64,000 bases of DNA from Tipula vernalis (Eukaryota > Arthropoda > Insecta > Diptera > Tipulidae). The notes under the pieces are model-generated. The model worked only from the letters and a program-made list of their open reading frames with translations, did no database searches and was not told the origin of the DNA. The stretch covers positions 141,166,091 to 141,230,090 of the forward strand of contig OY282560.1 in NCBI GenBank assembly GCA_958295665.1, in the 5' to 3' direction. Shown here piece by piece: positions 42,340 through 55,300 of the stretch. How positions within the stretch are numbered: position 1 is the stretch's first letter; each line of letters opens with the position of its first letter. A program made the position numbers and the translations under genes.

Positions 42340-42760
42340 CTTCGCATTTCCGGAGTTATATACAACATGTTGCAGTTGAAGTCACCACATAAAATAATAT
42401 CACTATTCTGTTCTCGAAAACTTCACTCAATTTATTAATAAACTCTTCACGCGGAGGTTTATAGACGACAACAATTAGTATTTTTGATAAATTAGCCAGC
42501 ACTTCTAACAGCATTATTTCAAGATTGGACGTTTTACTTTTATATACAACTTTCGGCGATAACCCACTTTTAACGTACATACTTACACCATCACCGCCCT
42601 ATATACTATCGTTCGATCGTTACGAAAAACGTTGAAGCCGTTAAGAGATACGGAAAAATCATAAATATGGTACTTCAGCCAAGTCTCGGATACAAGAACA
42701 ATTAAAATTAATTTACGCATCATGAACAATTAAAATTACTGAAACAAAAGTACTGAAAAT
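42340..42760 (-). pseudogene. Retrotransposon endonuclease domain, degenerate
   Basis: Minus-strand blocks are ILIVLVSETWLKYHIYDF (catalytic ETWL), GFNVFRNDR, GGDGVSMYVKSGLSPKVVYK, KILIVVVYKPPREEF and IILCGDFNCNML. This is the full set of apurinic-type endonuclease motifs up to GDFN. One frameshift lies between NDRTIVY and GGDG, and another before GDFN. The enzyme nicks the target to prime reverse transcription. Confidence 0.85.
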
Positions 42761-42849
42761 TACTGAAAATACATGTTTGTTAAGTGGTGGCTGTTTTTGT
42801 TCTAAATCGTAATGTCCGTGAACCCTCTGTTTTATCCAGATTCACGTAA

Positions 42850-43449
42850 CTACCTCGTCGAAGCATGAACAGCAACGTCAGTATTAATTTTGCCTTTAAC
42901 AGCTCCATTTGGTAGTTCTTCACAATTTTTATGATTACCCTGTACTACCGAAATATTAGTTGTAATGTCATAAACCGTGACATCACAAAAATTACGAACA
43001 AACCGGATTTCTTTCGTGTTAGGTGTGAGTGTGACAATAACAACAAGGGCACGCTGAGTATACGTTTTTGAAATTTATTGCAGCCTTACTAACTGTCTCG
43101 CTTTATAATACCATGCAGCGTTTTTCGTTGTTAAGCCATCATTACAGTAAATCCTGGATGGTAACTGCAAAGTAATATGCGTTAAATTCAAGTTACCCAA
43201 TTTTTTGTACTTCATAAAAATTTTGGATTTATAGCTTGTAGAACTAAATACAACGATTTGCGACTTTATTTTCACTTGCGACATAAAATTTTGCAAATCA
43301 TATTTGAGATCAGTTTTAAGATCAAACACAATACCAGAAAATAATCCTAAAAAATAATGATTTATATAGATTAAATGTAATTCAAATACGAACACAAAAA
43401 TTACAACATTGTTTCCATTAATATTTAAGTACTCTGAAATAGCTGCCAA
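42850..43449 (-). pseudogene. ORF1 of non-LTR element, FP-like C-terminal domain
   Basis: The 124-codon frame contains SQIVVFSSTSYKSKIFMKYK followed by LPSRIYCNDGLTTKNAAWYY and KARQL. The pattern vef.s...r..il...k, then iYiNd.LT..n..l...AR, is that of the FP-like domain found in ORF1 proteins. A second frame further down reads EIRFVRNFCDVTVYDIT, the region after it. The domain is thought to bind RNA with the coiled coil upstream, which is not clearly preserved here. Confidence 0.65.
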
Positions 43450-43859
43450 ATATAGAGGTGTAAGAAGACCAAAACAAGTAAAATTATTTCCAAAGTTGAA
43501 GGATCAGAGTCAAAATATCTTGTTTTAAACAGAATAAATGCGGCACAATATTTTTCAATTAGCACCACTGCATCCTACAAATTTCCTCTCGTTATCACAT
43601 ATTTTGATAAGTTATAGTTGGTACCAAAAACGAATTCCTAGTTTTTTATGCTCTGGATGGATGTTTCCAAAATCGAATTCAATAATTTTGCAGTAATTTA
43701 CACAACGTTAATTTTGACACAAAACAAAGGATAATGGTTGAGCTGATTGAATTAAACAATCATATTATTCAATACCTTAAAAAAAGGAATCAAATGTTTA
43801 AAAAAATTGAAATCGATACGAAGTATACGATAGAACTTAAAAAATATTTAAATAGGCGC

Positions 43860-44480
43860 GTTGTGCCACATTCCCATGGTTCAGCCAATATTCAGCTATT
43901 GATCGCCTGTTGAAAAATTATGATCCAATGAAGAAATATTTTATGTCAAAGTCAAATGTTTCCCCTTTAATATAAACATTTTTTGCAAATGGGAGGATAC
44001 CTGCATATTAAGAATTCATCACGAATTCTTGCATAGTATTCCAATCTTCAATTCAAGGTTTAGAAGCATGTAATAGAATGGAGGTAAAAACATTCGACAT
44101 AATGAATACATTGCGAGAATCTGTATAAATTTGATATGCGGAAGTTTTATGGTGCTATCGCCAGATAGTGCTTTCTTAATTGTGATAACAGAGATGAGGT
44201 CAAAAAATTTCACATTGAGACCAAAACTGTACTTGAATCATCGATAAATCAGTTAAAGATGTGGTTTGATTTTGATGATAGCGTATTTAAATATATGAAA
44301 AGATTGGCTCCAGATGTAACATTTAATACCTTCACAGATCTGTAGATCTGTGAAAGTAGGAAATGTTACATCTAGAGCCAAAAGTTATCGCAAAATTAAA
44401 AATTAAAAATTGGGATACTGATGTGCTTTTTGAAGAATGCATCCAACACATTCTTCACAATCCCGTTTAAAGTGATAAAA
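43860..44480 (+). pseudogene. hAT-like transposase remnant
   Basis: Plus-strand reading gives FSQYSAIDRLLKNYDPMKKY (about 43880), resembling the RWls...ai.riL..yd.L..YF block of hAT proteins related to ZMYM-type genes. Further on come IETKTVLESSINQLKMWFDF and DDSVFKYMKRLAPD (about 44218-44320), resembling the later FdD..lk.l..l.P block. Many stops and frame changes, and a 77 bp inverted duplication at 44305-44381 breaks it. The call rests on two spaced blocks in the right order. Confidence 0.45.
44305..44381. repeat. 77 bp near-perfect palindrome
   Basis: The arm 44305-44341 (tggctccagatgtaacattt ... cacagatct) is complementary with few mismatches to the arm 44344-44381, with a 2 nt centre. 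It lies in the hAT-like remnant and looks like a short inverted duplication rather than a designed site. Confidence 0.85.
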
Positions 44481-44481
44481 T

Positions 44482-45499
44482 TGGGCTACATTTTTTAATG
44501 ATTTCATTCGTTCTCCGAACGAATATTCAGTTTAATGAACAGAGCATGGAGAAAAGAAAGGCAAAGCCTCTTAATTAAATCTTTATAAGTAAAACTGAAT
44601 TGAATCTTTATAAGTAGAGATGACAACAGAAAACTTTAAAATGGCATGCCAGCATATTTAGTGAATAATTACAGACTGAGTCTTGCAAATTGCTTGCAAA
44701 TTGCTTACTAGATTCTTTTAATTTGGTTTCAATGATAAAAATCAATGTGATACTCCCCGGGCTGGGTTGCCGATAAAAAAAATGGTTTCTTTAATGTCTC
44801 ACAGAGTCCTACAACTTAGAATAGCTTTTATAATTTTTTGAATATGATAGTTCAACAGGTTCCCTTGTTAGCTTAATATTTGAATTATCCTACAATTTTT
44901 TGTTGATTTAAGTGCAATAAATTAAAGTAAAAGAATTATTATTTCAAATTTCATTAACTCGTTTTATTATTAAACTAGCAGTATTTGCTGTACTGATTCT
45001 TTTGAAGCAATTTGTGTCCGAATGACAATAACGTAAAAAATTAGAAGCCAGATTCGGGTAAATATCAGTTAATATTTCATTCCTAATTTTTTTATTTTAT
45101 TATTTGTCTCGCTGACTAATTTTAAAATCTGGTAGCCCTATTCATATTGAAAATATCTAATTTGTTGCGCAGGCATTAGCGACTTAATTTTGAATTTTAG
45201 CTTTTTCGTTCGCGCATAGTTTTAGTTTTGCTTGTCGTAGGTTTAATGTCTTTAACAGAAGTGAGTCTCTGTACCGTTAAGGCCACTTCTTCACCAATGG
45301 CATGGATGTTTTGGTGCTCGGCTGATTCACACTTATTTTCGTTCTTTGGGGGTGTGTAGCAAAGAACATCAGTTCAAACTCCTTTTTATATTGTTATTTA
45401 ACAGTCAAATGCTCATACTCCAAACTGAACTTAATAAAGAGATTAACGCGATAGAGTGAAGAGAATTATTTTACCCCTACATTGTGATGCGGGTTAAAC
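44482..45499. other. Spacer without a recognised gene
   Basis: AT-rich; no motif found on either strand. Confidence 0.3.
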
Positions 45500-46268
45500 A
45501 GAAAGAATAAATTGAGATATTTTCTTGTGGAACATCTCGCTACCAGAAACTCTATATTTAAAAGCGCCACGTCTGTCTTTTTATATGGGATAACCGTTAA
45601 GACGGATAGCGTTTCGCCTCCGGAAAGGTTATAAACTATAACTTATGCAAATCGATTGTAGTTTTACATTTGAAGATATTGAGAACTAAACGATTTTCAA
45701 CAGTCCAATTACTAAACCGATTAAGGTCCTGTTGTACCAATAAAACGTCTGTACTATTTTGGATATTAGCATACATTTTTAGGTTATCTGCATATAACAG
45801 ACAAGTTGACTTCAGTTTTGTGAAAATGAAGGTTAAAGTTTTAGAATCATATGGGGAAACATTGGGAGGATTATATGTATTACCTCATAACTTTTTTTTA
45901 AGCGATTTTTCACCAACATTTGATACAATCTAAATAGTGGACAAATTTAGTTATTTATGCGATATTCATAAAAACCGTTAAAATCACTTAGGCGACTTTT
46001 GCTTTTAAGTACAGAAATAATAATGGACCTAAATGACTATAGTACTCTGATGTACAACAAATGAGACTGATTTTTTTGGCACAGATTTAAATACTGGGAT
46101 TACATACGAGGGTTTCCAGTACTGGGGAAAATATCTTGCCTAAGGCTATAATTAAATAAATGAGCCAAATGGTCACTTAAGGCTTCGGAGTAATTATTTA
46201 AAAATAATGAGGGAATACCGTCAGGACCGCGATAGACATTTTAGTATTAAATCCAACTAAATTCATTT

Positions 46269-46319
<51 letters not shown>

Positions 46320-46840
46320 GGGATGTTGAAACATTATTGACTGAATAGACGGATTTGGAAAATGTAAATAATTCGTAAAGAGAATTTAGATCATGAGCTT
46401 ATTACCTATCACTATAACTCATGGGTAAAGAGTTAATATAATGCCAAAAACACGATGGATTGATGGAAATTGATTCATAATCTTAAACTTATACCGAAGT
46501 TGAGAATACAATGCCTAATCAGCTGATGCGTTCGTCTTTTTGTACCGTTGTTTGCCTTGGTTTTACGGTTATATAAATTAACAAGATTTTTGTTGAACCA
46601 CTTTTCACGATACGAATTATGTTTGGTTGACAATTTTTTGAATATATAAATCCATCGTTGCACTCAAAATTTCGTTAAACGGGTTCATTATAAAGGAAGT
46701 CCCATGAAGAGTTCTTGTATATTGTTGCTGATGATGGCAGACAATGTTAATAAAAAGTTATACCCATAAAAAGCTTCTAAAAAATTATGACCTATGATTT
46801 TGGCTCTATATACTCTAGAATGCTCTGTTTATAATGATGA
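45500..46840 (-). pseudogene. Non-LTR reverse transcriptase (second minus-strand copy), degenerate
   Basis: Blocks from high to low are YKNSSWDFLYNEPV (about 46700), TMDLYIQKIVNQ, KWFNKNLVNLYNRKTKAN (about 46570), FWHYINSLPMSYSD (about 46420), RGPDGIPSLFLNNYSEALSD and LAHLFNYSLRQDIFPSTGKP (46240-46110). Next come CLLYADNLKMYANIQNSTDV and LVQQDLNRFSNWTVENRLVL (45800-45680). These are the linker, fingers and palm of a CR1/jockey-type RT. The catalytic FADD box reads YADN, so the second Asp is Asn. A (GA)n tract interrupts the linker. The palm segment between about 46000 and 45820 is largely lost. Confidence 0.8.
46270..46321. repeat. (GA)n microsatellite, about 52 bp
   Basis: AG dinucleotides with one C interruption at 46307, located inside the degenerate RT. 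Confidence 0.95.
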
Positions 46841-46849
46841 AAGAAAACA

Positions 46850-49800
46850 ACGAAAAACAGGGGTTACATGGCCTTTTCAGGGATTGTTCGGAACTGGCTA
46901 TTTTACCTTATTCTCGAAACTTTCTTTTAGTTGTAACTATGAAAATGTGCAAATAGAAATAAAATTAAATTAAATTTCAGGAGTACATTTAAATTTTAAA
47001 TTATAACGAAAGGTGATCTTAATTGACTTCTAAACATCCCATATTACAAGAGTGCTAAAGTGATTTCAAATGAGTTCAAATTCTTGTTACTTCTCAGTAG
47101 ACATCATATTATCGCCATTTTATATCTGTAATTTTACAATACGTTCAAAATCATCGGAATTGGTCAATATCCCCAGGAAGCACTTTAATTTATACATGGA
47201 AACAAAAGGTCTCTCCTAAGGAGGAATTCAAATTTCGCCGGCACATCATTCACACGCTGGCCACACAAATGCACACTCTGATAATTCAATAAAATGATTT
47301 TACTCGCGTTTTTAATTTTGAAACTTATTCTAGAATTTCGGCTATTGGTGGAAGAAGGTTGTGAAGTTAAGTAATAAAAATTGTGAAAATAGTTGAAATG
47401 GACTATATGAAGAGAAAGTCAGATTTTATTTTTAAGATCCATTATTTTTCCCCAAAAAGGGATGTCTTTTAAAATTTCACTGTGTCTATAGTTCTTTCGT
47501 TGTTTATTTAAGTGGTGCACCAATATTACATCAAACGCATCATGGAACATGGCCAATTACTTGTTATAATCGACTAATTCGAAACTTTCATGGGAGAATT
47601 GGTTACCACTGTATATTCTTTTATTTAAAATGGAGGGTTCCAGTGGATTTGATCAGAGTGGCAAATTATCTTGTCACATAAGAAGGTAAACGGTTCTTTA
47701 GAAAAGTTAAAAAAATTCTAAATTAAATTAGCAACAAAGTTATGGTTAGATCGTTATGAACAAATTTCCTATGATATAAAGATTTCAAAACTACATAAAC
47801 CGGACTGACCATTTTGTACATCTATTATTTATTATATTCGAATTTTTTAATCTGCCTTAAGGAATAAGTTTATATTGCCATTATTGAGCCACTAAACACT
47901 ACACTGCTTAAAGATCCAAAATCTATTTAACTAAAATCATTTTTGGTATCTCCCATTTTAAATAAATCATATTGAAGTATATTGTTCTATTCTTTGCTGG
48001 GTATTTTGACATTACCTTCAGTTTGACCGAAAATGTTCCCTCTATTAAGTTAGAGTAAAGTAACAAGTCATTTTATCGAAACTGAACGATAGGTCGCAAG
48101 AAAGATTTACTGGTGAATAACATTGAAAGTCTATATAGCGTCAAGTTTTAACACAAATCCTACAAAACATAAATCAACTAAAAAAATTTGATGTAACTTT
48201 CACACGCCGATAATAAATGGAATGCCATGATTCCAATATTTGCAGTAAGGAACTATAAAGATTGTCACAATACAACTTATAATAACTTTCGCAACGAAAA
48301 AATAATAAATTAGCCACATTTATAATTTGTTGGAACTATTGGAAGGGAACATAAAAAATAATTTTTGAAAAATGATATTTGTTCCAAAATATTATTTGTC
48401 TTACCAATTTATGATTTTTTATGCTAATTTTTGTCGCCACAAAATTTTTCTTGTATGCTCTTTTCGTGTATGATAAACTGGAATCGTCAGTATCTCATCT
48501 CCAACTATATCCCCCAATGCTCAAAAGCGGCTTTGTGGAGATATAGAAATTTTTTTCAAATACTTGCCTTATTTGAAATATGTGATAAGGTATTTTCAAT
48601 TTTTCTTGTTTATAAATGGCAAAATTTAAAAGCATTTTTAACCTCCTAACCCGAATTGCCTCAGAATTTTTTTTTATTGATTTTTTTGGTTTGTACCCGA
48701 TTGACAATGTATTTGGTGTCTAAAATAATGGAAAATATCTTTAGTGCATCGACTTCATTCGTAGTTTTCCGCAAAACTTCTGCTGCCATATATGGTAACT
48801 CGGGGACATACATAGCAAATGTTTCAACAATTAATTTCCATATAAATCTTCGAAATAAAATGAAACTTTTATATTAGTTTCACGTACGAATTGAAACAAC
48901 GCACAACACTGAAGCGCTTATCATACGCCAATGTGGCTTTACATAATTTCGTGTTTTGGATGAGAATAGTTTCACGGACTAAAAGCTGAGTTGTGCTCAG
49001 AAAACGAACACCGGCATCTGGCCACTGAAGATTGCTTTTCGCTCGTTTCGTTTTTGTTGAGCAGGGCGTCAAATTAACGAGGCTGTACTTTGTGAAAATG
49101 TTTTAATAGGAGCATTAATACCTTGGACATGTAAATAATTTGGAACCATAGTCGTTTTAGCGGTGAGAGAGTTACAGAATCGGTGCCATCTCACAAACCA
49201 CGTAGAAGTCGTAATTTGTTTTGTGAGAACTGCCCGGGATTTATTTCGGCGCTTAATTTTTTTATGTATTTTATATTTCATACCTCTATTAACTAACGTA
49301 CAATTTTCAATTTGTATTGAGCCACTATTAACATTTCCGTATCAATACTGCTACAAATTTGTCACTCGTACTTACTCGTTAATTTTCCTAACGAGTTTCT
49401 AAAATATTCACACAGTTTTGGATATGACTATTTAGAGATTCGGTTATTTAAGATTAAGACTTGATCAAAAAAGTTGATGAATTTATCCTGACTTTACAGA
49501 ATAGCCGCATTTCTTGACGTTTGATCTGATCCAGATAAGATCATGTCCCATGGAATGACACCAAAAAGCGTAAAACGAACCACACCGAATGCTAATTTTC
49601 TGTTTCGTTTTGTTTTGAAGCCTATCGGTATCTCATGAAACTAAAAAAAATGTGATCTCATGACAGTAGTACTAATTCCTTTTTTTTACTTATTCTACTT
49701 TTGTGCTTTGCTAATTTTTGAGAATTCTTAAAACTTTTTTTGTGATGTTATCGATCTTTACATAATCTGTTTCGACTATGACTGTATAATTTATATATCA

Positions 49801-49950
49801 TAGCGGTCATTTATTTTGACCGTCGTGATCTTATATGAACCATACAACTTTTGCCGCAACTTTCCTCGGATTTCAAACTTGATCACGACGATACTACCAA
49901 CACAATAATTGTGAGCATTTTGTCGCTGCCAATTGTAGGATTACTCATAA
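46850..49950. other. Region without a firmly recognised gene
   Basis: Mostly AT-rich. On the minus strand between about 48430 and 49281 there are several adjoining short frames (for example YKIHKKIKRRNKSRAVLTKQ at 49281 downward, and in another frame FAMYVPELPYMAAEVLRKTT near 48800) that could be a broken gene. I could not match them to a family, and they are given no function. Confidence 0.25.
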
Positions 49951-49989
49951 TCGTTCTGAGATTTAGTAATGTTAACATGAACCACTCAT

Positions 49990-50480
49990 CGCTGATGTCA
50001 GTTTTCCATAAAATCTCCCACGATCACTTTATCAATTTCTTTGATGACTGCTAAATCTTTTGGGTTTCTCATGTGAATATACCAAAAAGTAAGTGAAGCG
50101 GTGTCATTCCAGTACTACACTGATACGCACTATTCAAGTAACTTTGCAAGCGTCCAACATTTCATATGATCTTCTGATATTTTAGATAAGGCAGATATGA
50201 CTGAGCGATTCTACTTCTACTGTTCAACTTGACTATTTTCCGTCTGCATAGACACAGTTGTTGCGTGGTCAGTTATTCTTTCAGCTAAACAATACACGTT
50301 ATAAACAACACGTAAATGACGTATCCTTGTCAGTAATCACGTTTGTTTGGTTACCCAAGACTATATTTTGGATTTGCATTTTTTGTATTACTGCTTGGAA
50401 AGTTGTTGACTTTCTAAAATATAATCAGGAAAACTCGAAACATCATCAACTATAACCAGAAAAAAACCTATAATTATTTT
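49990..50480 (-). pseudogene. Integrase catalytic-core remnant of the second gypsy element
   Basis: Minus-strand blocks are FFLVIVDDVSSFPDYI (first catalytic Asp), NVITDKDTSFTC (second Asp, usual iitD.gt.F), NSQVEQ (usual aNGQvER, third Glu) and LNSAYQCSTGMTPLHLLFG (the tG.tPf.llfG block). All three acidic residues remain but the frame shifts several times and stops are present. Confidence 0.75.
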
Positions 50481-51149
50481 TAGTATTATCCAAATTACCT
50501 AGATGATTCATGTTATATGCGTCAAGTGATCGATCTCCTTTTGGTATTGGGTAGAGTAATCCATTTTTCTTTCCATTTTTCCAATTATTCAGTATTCTAT
50601 ATTGTATTACTAGTTGAAGAGTTTTCTAATTTTCTTTCCCATGTTATTGAGATAAAACCGCCTTTTCACCAACTGGATTGACTTCTGAACTCAAAAATGA
50701 CTCAAATCATGATAAAATCTTGTAACTTGATTAGACATGGTTTTAGGTACCACCAATACATCATTCCCATTACCCCATTACCCATTAACCCGTGTCATTC
50801 TTCAAAATTTCAAATATTGGGATCAACTTCGGATCGCACTTCTGGACGGCGTTTATCTTTCCAATAACACCACCGCATCAATCAACAGCATCATGGGATT
50901 GTAAAAACTTACAAGCAGCCGTATGTTGCTTCAGCTATCGAAATGCAACGTCTTGCTAGAATTCGAATTTAAATGCAACATCTCTTTTTATAATCGGACA
51001 ACGGTTTTAAACTTATGGAATTAACTGCGAAGCTTGCTTACATTTGCTTTTCACTACTTCGCGCAGGAAATTTTGATATTGCTTTTTTTTTAGTTTCGAC
51101 TGTACGACATTATTGTTACAAATGATATACCCCAGGTAATCCACTGAAC

Positions 51150-51490
51150 TCTCCAAGAATTGGCATTTTTGCCAAATAAATATTAGGCCATGTTTACCAG
51201 CTATACTTCCATTTCCAACTTAAATGTTCGTGTGGTTTCTTCAATATTTTTTGCCGGGATAATAAGTCATCCATATAATCATTTACGGATTTTGAAACAA
51301 TTATCGACTTAAAAATATGATTGACGCATCTTTTTTACAAGGCATATTACAAATTCCAAACAGTAGTTGATTCACCAGATGTAAAATCTGAACAGCTGTC
51401 TTGTGTTATAATCTCTCCCTTTCCCAGCCATTCTGTAACATATTGTTGCACTATTTCACTTTCCCTTGGGGAAAAACGACGTACACTTTG
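51150..51490 (-). pseudogene. Reverse transcriptase fragment of the second gypsy element
   Basis: Minus-strand reading from about 51490 gives VRRFSPRESEIVQQYVTEWL then GKGEII (the linker entering RT). Next are LLFGICNMPCKKDASIIF (the FG.cNaP..F block), VNDYMDDLL at about 51268-51285 (catalytic YMDD) and KCQFLESSVDYLGYII (KC.f....v.yLG). The first palm Asp block between the linker and FGICN is missing or scrambled. Confidence 0.75.
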
Positions 51491-51539
51491 ATGAATTGGT
51501 CATTAATGTTGTACCCTGAATCGAGCGGCTTGGTTCGTA

Positions 51540-52370
51540 GTTAAGAATCATACTCGACAGTTTCTGATTATCTTCTTCATGACGCTTGTATTTTTGAATG
51601 TGGGTACCACTTGGTTCCCAACAATAATTCGACTGATAATAAGCCACCTGATATTACGTCCCAAAGTCGTTTGATTTCGTGTTCCCGCTCTCTTAAAACT
51701 AGTTAACGTAAAACCAAAATTATCTGTATTTAATTCATTACATCTGGACTTATTAATCAAACTTAAGCCAGAACCAGTATCTATTATAACAATTCATTTA
51801 AATTCTTGTTACGTTGCTTGCCTTTTACTACTGATAACGATTTTTTATTCCAGTTTGACGCCATGCGCCCGAACTCGTTGCACTTAAAGCATTTGAAATC
51901 TTTTTATTTAAAACAATTACTACTAATTCTTTTGTATTTACCATTTTGACCTGAATGTGATTTTTTGTCAATACAGAAACGATCATTGTTCTGGTTAGGT
52001 GTATTAGAACTCATGCTCATTTTTCAGTGATTTATGGTTGCCAAGAGCTTGTTAATAGAGATGCCAACGATGATATATTGAATCACTGTGTATGTGCAGC
52101 CTAACTGCCTCATTTCATAAAAATAATTTACTGCGCACTTTCTATTATTCCGCATTTTACTATGAATAGCTAGGCATTCAACTTTAAACCAAATTCTAAA
52201 GTTAGAAAATCCTTAGGGTCACCCCACAGTTTGCGAACTTTTTTCATAAAGTACCATAAACATTGTTCGATTATTTCACAGCTATACACGACGTGACGAA
52301 ACAATTTTGAGGGAGCAACTTTACGCAAAAAACTTTCAACAACTTTTACTGTCTCAACATGCAACATGTA
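51540..52370 (-). pseudogene. Gag, altered zinc knuckle and protease of the second gypsy element
   Basis: The gag frame (52367-52170) has KVRKLWGDPKDFLTLEFG, a typical capsid phrase. Near 51910 the minus strand reads KCFKCNEFGRMASNW, a CCHC knuckle in which the expected His and last Cys are Arg and Trp, so zinc binding is lost. From 51790 the frame VIIDTGSGLSLINKSRCNEL holds the D-T-G-S active site of a retropepsin. The pieces lie in different frames. Confidence 0.7.
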
Positions 52371-55300
52371 ATACTAATGGCACAATTTTATTCCGGTTGA
52401 GCCCCAAGTAAATCTTAAGTAAAAATTCTTTTATTAATTAATTAAAACGCGGACTAGGACAATTTCAGCTTTTTCTGATTTCATTTGACACTCGATACAA
52501 AAATGAACGTCCAAACTGTTAGTTATCCCTCTATTCGTCTTTTTTGACAACCGGCATTCATTGAGTTCAGTTGGTTCAACATGTAAATAAATAATTGAAA
52601 ACATAGTATTTGTACTAAAAAAGTTTTATTGTTCTTTAATCTTCTTCGTCCCCACTGTCTGTTTCGAAGGTGTAAAGTTTTAATTATTCTGATTTTTTTT
52701 TTGTAAATTTATGATATTTCATTAAGTTATTAAATTTGTTTTACCTAATATCCAAAGTCGTATGTAATTATCTCATTGTTCTGCAATGCATTCAAATATA
52801 ACAAAATAATGAATTCTGAAATTTCAACAAATATAGAGATTTATACGTAAACGTTCAGATAAAAAGTTCAGGTAAAAACCAACTTTTTATTAATTAACTC
52901 AACTATAAAAAAAGCCACGGCAAGAAATATGTAACCTTCTAACATTCTTACAAGAAAAAAATTGCTGAGTTGTCATTGAAACAATAAATTTAAAATTTAT
53001 TTGAATTTTAATCAAAACAAAATTTTGCGAAATAGAATTCAAAGTACTAAACTTTTATTTAATCCCCCTTGAGAGACGCCACTTTTGATGTCAAGAGCCA
53101 GTAGTTTTTAAACTGAAGTGAATTATAATTCAGCATATAGCGACATTGAGTAATCTCTTGAAAATAATTGTTGAAAGCCTTCACCAAACGTGTTTTAGTA
53201 TTGTTTGTGTATTTATAAGTCTACTGTGACCTAACCATCCCATTTTTTAATGATAAATGCTTAAGTTCAGATAATTAGTTCCTCTATTATTAAGCTACCT
53301 ATATATTAAAATTGCAGTTAAGTCACAAGTCCATATAGCAATCAAACTGTATTAAATGCTCTAAATACTCTTACGATATACGCAAATGATCTTCCGAGAT
53401 CTATATTATTTATTTTCTATTTTTAATGTCTTATTGTTTGTTTATATGCATGGCAAGAATCGAAAATACTACGTATGTAATTCTGAAATATAAGTAAGTT
53501 AGTAAAGTATAAAGTAATAATCAAGATGAAATAAAACAATACCGAAATGAAGTCAACTTAAAATATCTCACAGCGCATATAAACGACAAGTAGGTATATT
53601 TGTATGTAAAGCCGACGAGTAAATTAAACAACAAATTAGACACACATTTTATTATATATTTAAAAAACATTAACCTCTATAATTGTATACATATAAACAT
53701 AAATTGTAAAGACAAATAATAAGATATACATCTTTACAAATAAGTTTAGTTAAATAGACAAAATTTCTATTTTTTTACAGTATTTTTATTACTTTCTTTG
53801 TTACTTGTTATAGTATTTTACCAGTAAACGACTTAAAAAAAAAAAGGAAGGCATACATATATGGTAGAAGCAGACAAACTTAGGCATATACATTCTCGTT
53901 GACAAAGAATATTTTAGCGTACACTCGCGTTTATGGAAATTATCCGACAAATAGTTTCTTTTGTATTACAATTGTCACCTAATTATTCATCAAACCGTTA
54001 AAAATAATTGCTTTTTGGTATTTACATATGCGCGCATAGTGTTATAATCATGTGTGAAATATTATATACAAACTATGTATATAATTGTTCTAGCCGTGTT
54101 GAACATTTTTTTTTTTTACTCAGCGCGGGGTGGGAAGTTCTTTCATTCAAGTTGTTGGGATATTTTTGTGTAAGTGTTGCGAATTTGATTTGATGACGAT
54201 TGAGCATGACGACTTATTGACCTAAGTAATTTATTATGCCTCGTCATTCCTCGTGGCTCAGTACGAGATTCAGAATGGGATATATGTAACTGATTGACAC
54301 ACAAAATAAAACAATTTCATTTCTAATCACAACCATATCATCAAAATTGAATACATGTAATAGGAAATCATTTTTGTATATATAAATAAATTTATTGTGA
54401 TATTAATGTAAATATTTAGATATGAGCTTAGTATGTAGAAAAAAAAGCGGACGCTTAATACATACACCATTCATTATCATCATTCATTTTTATAATACCA
54501 TTGTTTTCATTCGCGTAGTTTCACATTACAATAAAGAAACACTATCAAAACAAAACCAAAAAAATGATATTCATTTCCACTTAAAGAAATAAAACATTAA
54601 ATATGAAATTATGTTAATTTATCTATCTATGTTTACGAAAATTTATATAAATCTTTATCGCTTTTATCGTCCATTCAACAGAGTAAATTATAATTTTGCA
54701 TTTTTAATGAACATGGTTGAATAAAAGGTTAACCTACTGTGGGCAATAATCAAGATGATCCGTCAGCAGTATATAATGTTTTTTAACAAAACATAATTAC
54801 TCACCAACCTCATCCACCTGTTTTTGTATATAGACATCTCAAACACAACAAACCACACAATAATCTCAACAAGATAATTATAATCTTAATGAGTATGTTC
54901 TTCTGATTTGTCGATTTTTCGAAAACTCATCATTAGATCATAACACAACGTAACAACACATTTTTTAAACGCTGTTAATTATTTGTAATTTCTTATTTAC
55001 AATCGCGCGTGTACAGAACAAAATACCATCTGTTAAATTATGACAAAATAATTTGGTTATACAACCAAAATGGGTTTAAGCACAATAAACGATCGATTAT
55101 TAACATCTCTAATTTTTGATTAATCTATCGTGATTTGTAAAAAAAAACAACAAAATAAACAGAAAAGGATTATTAATTATAAAACTAAATTACAGCAGAT
55201 TTTACAATTAATTTTAATTTTTGTTAATATTAAATAAATTAAAAAAATAAAAATATTTCACTTTCGTTTCAATCTAGTGAAAATGAAACCAATTTAATTT

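Larger units (their letters stand above)
40890..43450 (-). mobile_element. Non-LTR retrotransposon with FP-type ORF1, decayed
   Basis: Minus strand, in order: ORF1 (43449 to about 42850), endonuclease (42760-42340), RT (42300-40990). All are degenerate. The order and motifs match CR1/jockey-superfamily elements whose ORF1 C-terminus resembles the baculovirus FP protein fold. The 3' end is near 40890; no tail repeat is evident. Confidence 0.8.
49960..52370 (-). mobile_element. Second Ty3/gypsy-type retrotransposon, decayed
   Basis: Minus-strand order gag (52367-52040), knuckle (about 51925-51880), protease (51790-51550), RT (51480-51150), integrase (50480-49990) is that of Ty3/gypsy. The distance from RT to integrase is too short for a full thumb plus RNase H, so that part is deleted. 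No frame runs through. LTRs were not identified. Confidence 0.75.

Noticed and set aside
49990..50480. Copia-type integrase
   Set aside because: The block order PR-RT-IN on the minus strand and the NGQVE-like and TG.TP..LLFG phrases fit Ty3/gypsy, not copia.
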